Below, one piece after another: positions 41,591-53,828 of a stretch of 64,000 bases of DNA. The notes beneath the pieces were generated by a model, which was not told the origin of the DNA, did not search any database, and saw only the letters and a program-made list of their open reading frames with translations. Position numbers and translations under genes: made by a program. Position 1 is the stretch's first letter, and each line of letters begins with the position of its first letter. The stretch spans positions 4,712,001-4,776,000 of the forward strand of contig NC_052128.1 of NCBI RefSeq assembly GCF_012273895.1, written 5' to 3'. This DNA is from Zerene cesonia (lineage: Eukaryota; Arthropoda; Insecta; Lepidoptera; Pieridae).

Positions 41591-42209
41591 ATATTCTACA
41601 AATATTGATTTTTAATACAAATACAGTACTTTTAAGAAGAGGAAAATAGAGGACACAAAATGTTTAAAAATTAATTTCTAGGCGGCAAAGATGGAGGCTT
41701 CAAGTTGCATCATAGAATCCCTATCAAGTATGAGTTTGATTATGTAAAACTATTAAAGTAATAGTTTTTATCTTAAGAATTAAAATCAAAATTAAGTAGG
41801 TACTTGATTTAGGTACAAATTTATTTATTTATTGGTAATCTTAAAGAAACAATAACAGCAGTACATTCAAGATTAGGACATAAACACATAAACAATTTAT
41901 TATAATTGTTGCCTCTACGTCTCACAGTGAACATAAATAGAAAAAAAATGTTTGCTAATTTACTAGCGCGGCATCATCTTAGCTTAGTCAGTGAGACACA
42001 ACCCTAATCCTTAATCATTGTCAAAATTAAGAGGAAATTCCAGTAGCGGCTGTAAGACGCTTTTAAGTTTTTATACAATATATCCGGTTCTAAGCCATTA
42101 TACTTAATATCCATTCGAGCCAATTTGTCCGTCTGTACGACAGTATTATCTATGGATAATTAAGCTAAAACTTTAGATTATTGTATTAATTTAGGAATAT
42201 ATTATCATG

Positions 42210-42418
42210 AGAAGTTTTGAAAGAATAGAAAAAAGGCACAGGCACATGCATTAGGCACATGAAACCGAAAGAGTAGAAGAAATTCGATTACTGTGGCATT
42301 GCTACGGTTAGGCAAGAAACGCAGGTTCGAATCCTGCCTCGTGATCAAATTTTTTTCTATTCTTTCAAAACTTCTCATTTATAAAGCATTTCAATGCTAT
42401 AAAACTAAAAATTAAATG
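42210..42418 (+). mobile_element. Foldback SINE, copy 4
   Basis: It is flanked by a 10-bp duplication TATTATCATG (42200-42209 and 42419-42428). It shares the internal segment CATGAAACCGAAAGAGTAGA with copy 1 and so belongs to the same subfamily, and the B box GGTTCGAATCC and tail with copies 2 and 3. Confidence 0.78.
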
Positions 42419-42694
42419 TATTATCATGTTACAATTTATGCGTTGAATTCTCGTGACTGTGCTTTGTATTTAATGGACGGGGAAATGAGATCATTTGCAT
42501 TAGAATGACTATTTTATTCAATTGTCTATATTGTGACTTGTTGTAAAACACATGTCTCAATTATAAGAAAAATAAATAACCATTTTCAATGCAAAAATAT
42601 TAAGTTTATTAGGTTTTTTAATGCATGTATTTTTTGGTGAATGAAGCGTAATTTATATATATTGATCTTGGTGGATGGATTCAAAATTTTTACT

Positions 42695-42844
42695 TATAAG
42701 TTGAAGAGTTTGTTTGTTTGAACGCGTTAATCTCAGGAACTAATGGTCCGATTTGAAAAATTATTTCAGTATTAGGTATCCCATCTATTGAGGAAGGCTA
42801 TAGGCTATATATGTACCCCGGGCGAAGCCGGGGCGGACCGCTAG
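42695..42844 (+). mobile_element. Helitron, GGCGGACCGCTAG-type
   Basis: GAAGAGTTTGTTTGTTTGAA leads to CCCCGGGCGAAGCCGGGGCG GACCGCTAG. The 3' hairpin CCCCGGgcgaaGCCGGGG is intact. Confidence 0.72.
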
Positions 42845-43344
42845 TAGTGAGATAAGAAAGAAGGATCCACTGCGTAGAATAAGTTATGATGCGACATCTG
42901 TATATTAAAACAACTATTTATCTAACAGAATTTTAAAAACACAATTTATATCCGACAATGGATGGTGACTTTCTTTGCATAGACTATATTACAGAATTTG
43001 TTTGAAAAATTGGAAACAAACTAGAGCTTTTCCAGGCTTTTTTTTGCAATATACCATGATAAAATAACCTCTTTACCTTTCGATTCCTTAATTAAGCCTT
43101 CAAGTAGCTCCGGATATAACTAATGTTCATTAAAACCGTAAAAATATACAAGAAAATATAAAAATAGTGTTCTATTCGATGTCATAATTCCGTATTTCTA
43201 ATATTAGTATGAAATAATTTAATTTCGCTATATACGCAACTGCTTTTATATATAAGAGGCTACTCATAATGGATTGAACTTTTATATATTGTATTCCCTT
43301 AATCTTTACAAAAGGTCCTCCTTTACAACCCCTTTACAAAAAGG

Positions 43345-43476
43345 TTGCCTGGAAAAGATTGCTATTGAGCAATAAGGCCGCCTTATAGTGCATATGTGGC
43401 GGCATGGTCTTTTTTCAATGACAATTTATTTTTCGATGATATGTACCCACTATAACGAATAAATAAATAAATAAAA
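43345..43476 (+). mobile_element. LINE 3' tail with (AATA)n end
   Basis: GGTTGCCTGGAAAAGATTGC TATTGAGCAATAAGGCCGCC is followed 100 bases later by AATAAATAAATAAATAAAAT. The stem reads ATTGCT/AGCAAT instead of ATCGCT/AGCGAT, so both sides changed together. Confidence 0.6.
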
Positions 43477-44011
43477 TCTTTTTTGCATTGACATTTAAAA
43501 TATGCAAAGCAAAAAGGCTTGGATAACAAATTTACTAAATCAGAAATCTAATTAATTTTACTATGTTACAGGCTTCACTATGCAAGACATCAAATCTTTA
43601 TCAACATTGTGAAATGGCATATAAATAAAAATACAGTTTTTTGAACTATTGACACGTGAGTTATAAATACAAGCACTGCATATCATAAAACACACTCATA
43701 TAATCGTATGCAACAATAGTCCACTATCTCATCTAATGATAGCGGTACGGGGCATCAGTTTAAGTGAGTTAGATTCATATGTCTGAAGCAGTGCGTTATG
43801 TAAGTGCAGTTATAATCCATGGCATTATCCTTACGATAATCTGTTTTTCACTTACTTTGTTGTAGGGATCTGCAATAAGTTAGTGATGTGAGATATAGTG
43901 AGTGGGTCTTGTTCTGTAATTTGCGTTCGCTTCGCTTCGTTCGTGGACTATCTGTATATGATATCATATAGGTATATACCTATTCCTACTTTATGTAATC
44001 ACATCTCACTA

Positions 44012-44222
44012 TCACACTAATATTATAAATGTGAAAGTTTGTTTGTTTGGTTATTTGTCCGTCAATCACGCTGAAACTACTCAACGTATTTTGACGAAAT
44101 TTTGGTATACAGACAGGGTATGAGCTGACTTCGATCATAGGATATTTTTTAGCCCGATTAAATGCTCCCTTGGGATAAATCAATAATCTTGATACCCGGT
44201 CGGAACCGGGACGAGGGTCTAG
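44012..44222 (+). mobile_element. Helitron, GGGACGAGGGTCTAG-type
   Basis: It starts TCACACTAATATTATAAATG and ends ACCGGGACGAGGGTCTAG before T. The body has GAGCTGACTTCGATCATAGG. Confidence 0.72.
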
Positions 44223-44861
44223 TTTATAATAATTTATTGGGACTCATGTTTTCATTATTATTAATAGATAAAATAAGTCTTACATAATCAGAGGCGATTC
44301 AATTTTTTGGACTCTATTTTGCAGTTGCTTCTCTGTATGTTTATTGTTCTTGAAATTAATTCGCTCATTTGACACTAAAGTACGACTATACCTAATAAGT
44401 CTTTTAAGAATTTTGAAGAAAATAGCAAGTTTTATGGTTATAAATTAAAAACATTTTCATTTAAATTCCGTCGATTATGTGTAATTCAATTCAATTTCTT
44501 CAATGAGATTTGTATTTATTTTATAAGCCAGGTTTTAGTCATGAGTTATTTTAAAGCTCCTGATGCATATTAATCATAATTAGCTATTTAAAGTCAATAT
44601 ATCTAATAATAAAATATAAAAGACTGATTACATATTTATGTATTTAAATATATTCCCAAAATTAGAGATAGCTCTTGACGGCATCGCTTTTAATTAAATT
44701 ATCTTATCTATTTTTTTATAAGCATTTACTAGTGAGCCCGCGGGTTTTAATATTCATAAAAATAATGCTTCATATCCAATAATTTGATACATGTATATTC
44801 ATTGTTTTTATAATGTTAGAGTGTTAGTATATAACCAAAGTTGGAAAGATCTCAATTCGCG

Positions 44862-45040
44862 CCATTTTAGGGTTCTGTACCCAAAAGGTAAACAACACTC
44901 CATTACTAAAACTTCTCCGTTGATCTGTCTAATTGTCCGTCTGTTTATGCGTCCGTCTGTAACCAGGCTGTATCTGATGAATCGCGGTACTTAGACAGTT
45001 GGTATTTTTGGACTTTCTGTTACCCCTGTAACAACAAATA
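44862..45040 (+). repeat. Lepidopteran repeat, GGTTCTGTACCCAAAAGG type
   Basis: AGGGTTCTGTACCCAAAAGG, GTCCGTCTGTAACCAGGCTG and CTGTAACAACAAATAATAAA follow a very common lepidopteran repeat consensus, with several small deletions. Confidence 0.5.
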
Positions 45041-45694
45041 ATAAAAGATCGAGGTTAACTTTGAACCTTTTGTGTCCCGAGTTAGATTCGTACTTGACCT
45101 ATTTCTTATATAATATGCTTTACGTTAATATCTAAAGAGTTTTATCCCTCCATAAACGATCCTCTACGCTTACAACAACGCTATTATATTCAAAATTCAA
45201 AAATGTTTATTCAGCGCCATTGGCTTATAATTTCTTTAGTCTTGAGAAATACACATCTGATAGAATATCTCGCTCTAATAAAATTAACGTTTGATTTAGG
45301 TACGCGCACGCGTGTGCGTGTGTGCATGCCTGTTTGTGTATAGCGCCTTTATATAAATGCTGTTTTTTTTTATAATTCATCAATTTCCACGTAATTTTTA
45401 ACATTTAAGCTATTAAATGTGTTGCTAGTTACACTCCGTGAGTTTGATATGTAATTAAGGCTTTATTTATAAGATTGTACACACAAGAAGATTGCTTAGG
45501 CTGTTCTCAAAGCATAAGCGGTTTGAACAGGTACATTTCGAACTATATATATATATACATTTTCAAAGTGAATGATGCCTCTTGTAAGGTAAAGACAAAC
45601 ATTGCGACACAAATGTTCAAACGTCATATTTAACTTAGCTATTACACAGCTACTATGGATTTTAATGTTTGCTATTGTTTTTTATTAGTGGCAG

Positions 45695-45890
45695 GATGAC
45701 AGGTGGCGAGCCGCGCCAGTCACCGACCGGCCTGCGTACGAGACGGTTGCGCGCGCGCACGTATCGGGGTGCCAATAATTTTTTACTTACGTGAAGTGTG
45801 TGACACCGTGAATTTTGTGTTCAGTGATACGACTAAACAGTGTGTGTGTTACAGAGTAACAGATATACGGATGAACAACGGTTAGTTCTG
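45695..45890 (+). promoter_or_regulatory. CpG-rich candidate promoter and first exon
   Basis: A GC-rich block (AGCCGCGCCAGTCACCGACC ... GTTGCGCGCGCGCACG) is followed by a 5'-UTR-like stretch with GTGTTCAGTGATACG (initiator-like). An ATG at about 45870 lies 10 bases before the GT of G|GTTAGT. It would fit the first exon of a gene whose other exons lie beyond 64000. Confidence 0.3.
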
Positions 45891-46748
45891 GGTATTTTGT
45901 AGTATAATGTTTATTGTTATGCCATTATAGTCACGATGGACCTTGCTTGATTTTTTATTGTTAACCATTTCGGTTTTTGTTCTATAAATCCGAAATGCCT
46001 AGTGATTAATCGGAGTGTTAATTATGCTTTATGGTGTTGAAGTTGTTTTGTTAGGAAATATTTATTGCGACTAAAATGTGTTTTTTTTTAATACGTGTGT
46101 TGTAAATTTTATAATTAATATGCACAATAAAAAGCATTGATTCTGATAAATGTTCACACAATTTAAGCTGCCCTACATATATGCTAATATATTTACCTTT
46201 CGGAACATTTTTTGTATAAAGATAAAAATGAATAACAATAATTACTTCCATTATAGTAAGACTTGATCAATGTTAGAGCTGTCTATAAAAATATTTATAA
46301 TCTGTGGCTGATTTACGTCAGAGTTACGCGATATGCGGCTGAGTTTTATGGTTTAAACCAAATATTTTCAATCCATTGAAGCGTTTACGATGTCGCAGAA
46401 TTTTAATTACATGTAAGAAAATTATTTGCAGTATATAATAGTAATTTTAAATGATATACAATTGATAATTAGTTAACTGTATTTATAAAGCATAAAAATC
46501 TATATTTTATGCCGATCAAAGTCCAAGAAAATTTCCGGAGTTTTTTTGTATCGAACCTACAACTTCTAACATTAAAATTGTGTTCCAACCATCAAGCTTA
46601 TCAAGTTTATGATACACATAAAAGTTTCCTTTCAGAGCTTATGATAATATCTGTAACAGTTAAAATGGGTATAAAAGTCGCTACTATGTTGGTAGATGCC
46701 TAGAGGGAATTATTTAATAAATACCCCAAAATACTATCTTATCTTATT

Positions 46749-46907
46749 CTGCTTATATTATAAATGCGAAAGTTTGTGAGGATGGATGTGTGTATGCATT
46801 TTTGTTACTCTTTCACGCAAAAACTTACGTACTTAAATTTGGTACGTAGATAGCTGGACAACTACGGGATACAGACTTACGCGGGTCAAACCGTTGGGCG
46901 CAGCTAG
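46749..46907 (+). mobile_element. Lep1-type Helitron, internally deleted
   Basis: The AAATGCGAAAGTTTGTGAGG head and CCGTTGGGCGCAGCTAG end are present, but about 45 bases of the ACTTTTTATCCCGATATTCC region are missing. Confidence 0.68.
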
Positions 46908-47346
46908 TTACATAATATACGGGGTCTGCGTAAAACGTATTGATCTTTTGCTAATACTTGCAGTTCTTTAAATTGTTAAAAATATATTTCATACTAATTT
47001 TATAAAAAATAAATCATAGTTTGTTATCTTAATTCATTTTTCATGTGTGTTTTTCTGATTGCATAGTTAAAATAGCGTAGACGCGTATGTCAATAAGATA
47101 CTAATCAGTCATTTATTTATTTCGATTTTTACAATTATCTAAGGTCCCGCATAGACGCCGTTGACCTTCGCCCACATGTTTACTGGGTGAAAATTATATT
47201 TCATCAATAAAACCTGACTCTTAATATATATAAAAAGGATGCTAAAATAAGGTCGCTGAAGGTCGACCGATGCGGGATCCTCCGCTATCTATAAGTTATT
47301 ATGTTGATAATATTTATTGTTTATTTTTATTTTCTACCATCATTCA

Positions 47347-47413
47347 TCCCTCATAGGAGGCCTGAGTCCCAGCAGTGGGAACATATATGGGCTGATGATG
47401 ATGATGATGATGA
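47347..47413 (+). mobile_element. 5'-truncated Metulj-like SINE tail
   Basis: The tail begins at CCCTCATAGGAGG and ends in six or seven GAT repeats, longer than in other copies. The GAT run has grown into a microsatellite. Confidence 0.75.
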
Positions 47414-47626
47414 TTCATAGAACGCTCTATATAAACTTGAAACTTTAGTAGAGTGTATTCTATGGTATACCAAGAAAATTATTAAATTAGATATATTTTA
47501 AACAAAAATTTCATAGATCAAGTTATCATACCAGTGAATTATATACAGTATACACGTCAAATTAAATAGAGCGGAACAACATTATATTAAGTTTCAATAG
47601 CATTGTCTCTACAAGAAAATTATTAA

Positions 47627-47807
47627 TCTTAATATATATAAATCTCGTGTCACAATGTTTGTCCTCAATGGACTCCTAAACCACTTAACCGATTATAATA
47701 AAATTCGTACACCATGTGCAGTTCTATCAAACTTGAGAGATAGGATAGTTTAAATAATTTTAATTACGATAAATGACAACCCAGGCGGAGCCGGGGCATG
47801 CAGCTAG
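47627..47807 (+). mobile_element. Helitron, AATCTCGTGTCACAATG head
   Basis: It starts TCTTAATATATATAAATCTC and ends GGCGGAGCCGGGGCATGCAGCTAG in two pieces. It shares the head type with the 10.1-kb and 53.6-kb copies. Confidence 0.65.
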
Positions 47808-48166
47808 TTATAATATAGATTCTAATGGAATTTTGTTCCCAATAAAATTTTATTCAATTATTATATCTATATATTATTATAATGAAGCAAGGGTAAAGAT
47901 ATAATACACTTTGAACAAGTACCATGTTGTTGTCTACTTTACATTGAAAATTTTGTTCGTATGTCCATATTTTAAATTGACGTGTATGTATGACTTCATA
48001 AGTTTCTGCAATTAAATGTCGAGTATAAATATTTTAATAACGAACATATTAACATCTTGGTTAGGTCTTAGCTAATCTGTTTTTACATAACTTCATTACA
48101 ATAGCCATTATTAAAATTACAGCATAACCATAAATGTGCTATCGCTTTTCTATTAACATACTATAA

Positions 48167-48364
48167 CTAGCTGCGCCCCGCGGTTTCACCCGCGTAAGTC
48201 CGTATCCCGTAGGAATATCGGGATAAAAAGTTGCCCATATGTTATTCTAGTTGTCCAGCTATCTACCTACCAAATTTCATTGCAATCGGTTGAGTAGTTT
48301 TTGCGTGAAAGAGCAACAAACACATACACATCTTTACAAACTTTCGCATTTATAATATTAGTAG
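48167..48364 (-). mobile_element. Lep1-type Helitron, near complete
   Basis: CTAGCTGCGCCCCGCGGTTT at the left and TTTATAATATTAGTAG at the right mark the ends on the minus strand. The hairpin is intact. Confidence 0.8.
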
Positions 48365-49022
48365 TATTTGTAGAGCAATAACTGTCCCATAATGTCGTGA
48401 CGTGAGTTTTATTTTTATTTTCTTGTTTTCAACACCACCGCAATGACACAGTGTCCTTTGGTTTTTTGCGCATTTGGTTGACTTGCGATGACAAATAATA
48501 ACCTGTCTATATTAAATTTACGATAAGGTTAAAATAAATATCATGTAAGTCACTCCTTGGCCAACACATGTGTTCTTCTCTTTACATGAAATGTCAAACG
48601 TATGAAGCACAAACAGAGAATATGATAATATAATAATATAGAATATAAATAATAATATAGGTAAAATAATTTTTTTTAATCAAGTTTTCTCCTCATATAT
48701 CTTTATTTTTTTCTCCCAAAAAATCAAATTTAAAAAAGGGAAATTCGACCAGCCGTAAATGCGTGGTGTGTTAGTTAGTTAGGACCTAGTGAAATAAGAA
48801 TTTATTCTAGGAAATCCAACTTTGATTACAAACACTGAGTTAAAAAATAGAGATATTATCGTTTCAGTTGAAAGTTCTGGGATAACTAATAAAACAAAAA
48901 TACCGTCTTATTGAAACTACCTCCTTTTAAAATCGGTTATATGTACGAAAACTGTATAAACGCTCAATTATGATAGAATGGCTGAACGAATTGGAGCATG
49001 TCAATTAAGCACATCCTACTAA

Positions 49023-49222
49023 TCCTACTAATATTATAAATGCGAAAGTTTGTACGGATGTGTGTGTGTTTGTTGCTCTTTCACGCAAAAACCACTCAAC
49101 TGATTGCAATGAAATTTGGTATGTAGATAGCTGGACAATTGAAATAACATATGGGCAACTTTTTATCCCAATTTTCTTACGGCATACGGACTTACGCGGG
49201 TAAAACCGCGGGGCGCAGCTAG
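49023..49222 (+). mobile_element. Lep1-type Helitron, near complete
   Basis: It starts TCCTACTAATATTATAAATG, has CACGCAAAAACCACTCAACT and ends CCGCGGGGCGCAGCTAG. The first eight bases are duplicated just before it (TCCTACTAATCCTACTAATA). Confidence 0.82.
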
Positions 49223-49766
49223 TAATATATATAAAGCATGAGTACCGTCCTGCGCTCCTCACGAATGGAGCCAGGGTATTAATTATTATAAGACAAACGT
49301 TTAATAAATGCGATATTTCTTATGTGTAATAAACAAAATTATCGTGCATAAACTAGCAAGCTTGTATAACATTATATGTCAAAGGAACTAGCCAACTGTG
49401 AAGCTGAAAGCATCCCATTTGGCTCTGACCATAAAACTGAAGTCAATAATATATCATCCGGGAAGTACTGTTAGGAATTACAAAGGAGGTTTTATTGCTA
49501 CTGAAAATGTATGTATGATTGCTAAGTTTAGCGGTATGTTATATTAATTGCAATAGATTATCTTGAGGTGTTTTAACACTTGAATAAAAGGTTAGTGTCC
49601 TGTACATTTTTTTTATCTGGTCATGTGTGCCAGCTTATGCTTTGGGATGATTTGGGTCACAGCTAACGTTAAATTACATTTAAGATAAATAACACGTATA
49701 TTATTGTTAGGACGAATATGTTAAATTAGGAAATTAGGTATACTTATTGGTAATATTTATATGAAA

Positions 49767-49926
49767 CTAGCTTCCCGCCCTCGGCTTCGCCCGCCTCCGT
49801 ATCGTTCTTATCTTTTGAACCTTCCCTGGACTATTTAGTATGCACTAAAATTATTATAAAAATCAGACCAGCCAATCTCGAGTTTTAGCGAGACTAATGA
49901 ACAGCAATTGATTTTTATATATAAGA
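49767..49926 (-). mobile_element. Helitron, minus strand
   Basis: CTAGCTTCCCGCCCTCGGCT at the left end and ATTGATTTTTATATATAAGA at the right end; the body matches the copy in kibra intron m-n (22.1 kb). Confidence 0.65.
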
Positions 49927-50082
49927 AATATGCTTTTGACAAAATATTGTATAGAGTAGTTTAAAATAGGAAAAGAAACAGGGCCAGTGCATTGAAATTA
50001 TATAAATTCGCAACAAAAAAGTCAAAAAGAGATTTAATTAATGTTTTTATCTGTTATTCCATCAATTGCCCAATAACATATT

Positions 50083-50145
50083 CATCTTCATCATCATCAT
50101 CAGCCCATATATGTTCCCACTGCTGGGACACAGGCCTCCTATCAG
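50083..50145 (-). mobile_element. 5'-truncated Metulj-like SINE tail, minus strand
   Basis: The sequence (TCATCA)n GCCCATATATGTTCCCACTG ends at CTCCTAT. A short duplication AACATATT borders both sides. Confidence 0.72.
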
Positions 50146-50713
50146 GAAAACATATTAAATTAAATTTATTTATATGACAAAACAACATGGCGGCTTACAA
50201 ATATTGATATTCGATATTTATGTCTTATTGGTTATGTTGGGTGCATTCTAGAACGCATAAACTAATGCAAGTAATATATATTTTGAACATAAGGTTTCAA
50301 TTTTCCTCAAAAATATGTGTGATTAATAACAATAAAACATAAATACACAAAAAAATGTGGTACAAATAGGCGGACTGAGAAGCGCTAAAGCTGTATATAT
50401 ATTGCATCCTGAAAAAAGGGAAAATGTTTGAAGAAGAAACGTAAGGAAAGTGTATTTATATTAGTGAAACTACAAGCAAATACTAGAGACCAAGATAGTG
50501 AAATTTATATTTACAATTTAAATCTTATGATAAATATTCATTTAAACCGTCGAGGGAGTTTATGCAATGAGATTTGCAATATATATAGATATCATATTTT
50601 CTGATTGACGTATTTCAAAACAAATGAAATAGAAGATAACATTATTGTGATTATTTAAATAGCCACTTAATATTCATATCTTGAAAGTATATAATTGAAA
50701 TTCTTCAATTCGA

Positions 50714-50872
50714 TGAAGGAAGACATCGTGTGAAAATATCAAAGTATAAGTTTGCCGACATGTGATACCTTCCAACCCGCAATTGGCCAGCTTTGTGGAT
50801 TAGGGCCTGAACCCTCATGCGCGGGCTGTTTCCCTGCAGAGGGAATATATATGAGATGATGATGATGATGAT
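50714..50872 (+). mobile_element. Diverged Metulj-like SINE 3' half
   Basis: The sequence GAAGGAAGACATCGTGTGAA...CCAACCCGCAATTGGCCAGC...GGGCCTGAACCCTC ends in (GATGAT)n. Many substitutions relative to the other copies mark it as old. Confidence 0.68.
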
Positions 50873-51542
50873 GAATTACATATTACATTTAGATAGGTAA
50901 ACAAATTTGCTACGGATGCATGTTAGTTATCTGAACTTCACATTTTTAACATAATAAACTTAATAATTATTTTTTCCTTGACGCTTAATCACATCAAAAT
51001 AACTAAATCGTTGTTGTTATAGCGGCATCAGAAATACTATACTATATAACTGTCTAACAACGGACAGGCTGACAGCCAGACATCGAAGTCCTAGTTTAAG
51101 GATTTTTAACCTTTGTGTGGGGAACACTAAGAATTTACAAACGCGCGGCCCAGGACGCTGCATCTATAATTTTAACAGAGTCGTTTAAATATCAACGGAA
51201 TCAGTATGTTAATCGATTAGCTAATAAAATGAACATTTACTATATCACATTGATGACAAATAATTTCAATAACATGGGCCTTTGGAGGCGATGTTTATTG
51301 ATATCTTCAGTCATTACTCAACTGCACATGGCAGAGAATAAATGCATAAGATTGCGGGATTGAGGACATATAGCTTGATCGGGTGGTATAAATCTTAGCT
51401 TTTGATTTTACCGCGATAGTCCAGTGGGTTACTGGTATCATCAAGCAATTTAGTAAAAGGAATTATATATTTTTGAAATATTCATTGATAGGGAATGGAC
51501 TATATATGCAAATCATGAGAATTATAATATAAAGGTATTGAG

Positions 51543-51692
51543 ACGGCAGTGGTGACTTAGTGGTTATAAACTCGGACTTAAAAAGTCGAGGGTTGGAGCG
51601 CGCAGAAGCACGAAGAATTTAAAGAAAATATCGTGAGGAACCCGAAATGTCGAAGAAACATTCGGATACATGTGACATTTGCCAACCCTAAT
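51543..51692 (+). mobile_element. Metulj-like SINE 5' part, internally deleted
   Basis: The tRNA-like head GGCAGTGGTGACTTAGTGGT is followed by parts of the body (ATCGTGAGGAACCCG, ATGTGACATTTGCCAACCC). The (GAT)n end is missing. Confidence 0.6.
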
Positions 51693-52464
51693 AAAATAAG
51701 GCAAATATGTATAGCGCAGAGAGGTAAATTTCAGTAAACAATGTCTAGTTGCGAATTAATAATAAGTCATTAGTATTTTATAGACCTAGATCATTTTCAC
51801 CCAAAATAAATCAATATAGTTCCAACACTATTTCACACTAGTAATAACTATTTACGTAAAAAACCACCCGTGTAAGCCAACTTAAAGGTCACAAGTAAAA
51901 GCACAGTAGAAGCTACGTAATAATTTCAACACCTGTCTTCACAATTCCACAACAGATAGGTAAAATCTAGATTCTAGATAGACGTAAATGAGCTCTATCA
52001 ATACCTGTTACCGACGGTCTAACAGACTTAATTTGATTTATGTTCTGTGGGAAGTCGCCGAGAGATATTATCATGTAACCTTTTATTAGCTGTTTTTGTG
52101 ACCTAGGACCTAGGTGATGATTGATTGGAGAGTTGCTGGAGCTTGGGGGGTATAGTGCCAATGACACTTCTTATAATATTAAAGGAAAGATAATTATTGT
52201 ATGAGCAAAAAGTTCTGAGCTATCTTTTTTGGAAACGTTTCGTGTAGGTATAGGTATAGGTAACCTATACACATATTTGATTTTTATTTAAAAACTACTT
52301 TATAAATGTATATATAGAAATTATATAGAGAAATATATATATATAATATTTATATAATATATAGAAATTATATTAGACCAATAATAAAAAACTAGTTCCG
52401 CTGCAAGTCAGACTCACGGTGGTTTCCGTTCCCTACTCCTCTTCTCTATCTAATTTATCTCCGT

Positions 52465-52515
52465 ACGTCTGATTGTCTGGAAGAAATCGCTATATAGCGA
52501 TAGGAGCGCTAATTG
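52465..52515 (+). mobile_element. LINE-tail hairpin fragment
   Basis: GTCTGGAAGAAATCGCTATA TAGCGATAGGAGCGC carries a perfect ATCGCTATATAGCGAT palindrome. Confidence 0.5.
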
Positions 52516-53105
52516 TTTACTTAGTAATTATATTAACTTTCATTCTAGTTCTGTTATAGAGAAATAAAAAAGAAATATATCCTTAACAGATGTCACTCTA
52601 TTTGAGTGTGGTTTTAACTGTAAGTCCACTGGATGTTTAAGATGGATCGTAATTGCTATTGATTGCTATGGCTATCGCTAAAGGGTCCTTCGCGAAAGTT
52701 TAACGTGTGTTTAACTTTTAACCATTACCGTTACGTAACGTTACGTTACGTGGTGTATGCCGCGTTAAACCATAGTGTTTTAAAATTGATTACATATTTA
52801 CTTTCAACCATATTTAGATATCGATCGTGTGAAAGCAAGACGTTTGTTTGATTTATAATATAATATGATTAATTTAAAACTTACACCACACTCATATTTC
52901 ACGCGAATGTAAACATCTAATTAAGCTGAACTCAAAATATTAAACACACATCTTTGTATGGGAAGCTGATTAAACAAGGCATTAATGATGTGTAAATATA
53001 ATATTTGCCTATGAGTTTGTCTGCGCAAACAAACAAGTTATTTCACTACGATTTACGAAGTCGAAGTACCGGTTAATAAGATTGGTTCAATAGCTTTATA
53101 AAACA

Positions 53106-53238
53106 CTAGCTGTCCGACCCGATTTCGCCCGTGATACATATCTGGGATCACGTACGTATCCAACATTGAAGTAATTTTTGAAATCGGTTTTTCAGGTAAA
53201 CAAACTTTTAAATTTTCATATTTTCAATGTTAGTATGA
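53106..53238 (-). mobile_element. Helitron fragment
   Basis: CTAGCTGTCCGACCCGATTT CGCCCGTGATAC marks the 3' end on the minus strand; the head is shortened. Confidence 0.55.
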
Positions 53239-53395
53239 ATCCTCAAATATTAACAAATATAATACAATTGTAGCGTAGGTTGCGAGGCATCGTTTGTATA
53301 GTTTTTTAAAATAACCAAACCTAACCTAACACATTATATTCGTTCAACCAATCAGAGCGAGCACTGCGTCTATATCCCCACTATATGCCAACTTC

Positions 53396-53461
53396 ACAAT
53401 TTAACGGTGTCACTTCGATAGATAGACTTCACATCTATCGAAATATAATGCGTTAAATTGT
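53396..53461. repeat. Nested inverted repeat
   Basis: The outer arms ACAATTTAACG / CGTTAAATTGT and inner arms TTCGATAGAT / ATCTATCGAA are each perfect, separated by 7- and 8-base unpaired stretches, with a 9-base loop. Confidence 0.85.
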
Positions 53462-53648
53462 AAGCAGCGTATTACGTTATAAAATTTTTCGACAGATTAT
53501 CGTCTCCCGGCATTCATTATAATTTAACGATGCTTACATTGTAACCGTGATTATATACAAAAAAATATTCTTCTTTATTCCATCTATCTATCGATCTATA
53601 TATCTATGCATCAATACAACTATCGATCTTTTTATAAATCTATCTTCT

Positions 53649-53828
53649 TCTTAATATATAAAATTCTCGTGTCACAGTTTTAGTTTCCATACTCCTCCGA
53701 AACGGCTTGACCGATTTTGATGAAATTTTTTGTGCTTATCCGGTATCTATGAGAATCGGCCAACATCTATTTTTCATCCCCCTAAATGATCAGAGTAAAG
53801 CAGAACAGCGTTTGTCGGTTGCAGCTAG
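53649..53828 (+). mobile_element. Helitron, AAATTCTCGTGTCAC head
   Basis: It starts TCTTAATATATAAAATTCTC, shares CCATACTCCTCCGAAACGGC with the 10.1-kb copy and ends GTCGGTTGCAGCTAG, a different 3' end from that copy. Confidence 0.65.

Larger units (their letters stand above)
42845..53105. other. Gene-poor, repeat-rich stretch
   Basis: Helitrons, SINE tails and the candidate promoter near 45.7 kb are the only supported items. The AT-only tract at about 52296-52375 is a degenerate (TATA) tandem. Confidence 0.45.

Noticed and set aside
45301..45340. Alternating GTGCGCACGCGTGTGCGTG tract as a regulatory site
   Set aside because: It is a simple (GT/GC)n run without other motifs; Z-DNA potential alone is weak evidence.
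53308..53330. Interstitial telomeric repeat (CCTAA)n
   Set aside because: Only two tandem CCTAA units are present, which is common by chance in insect DNA.
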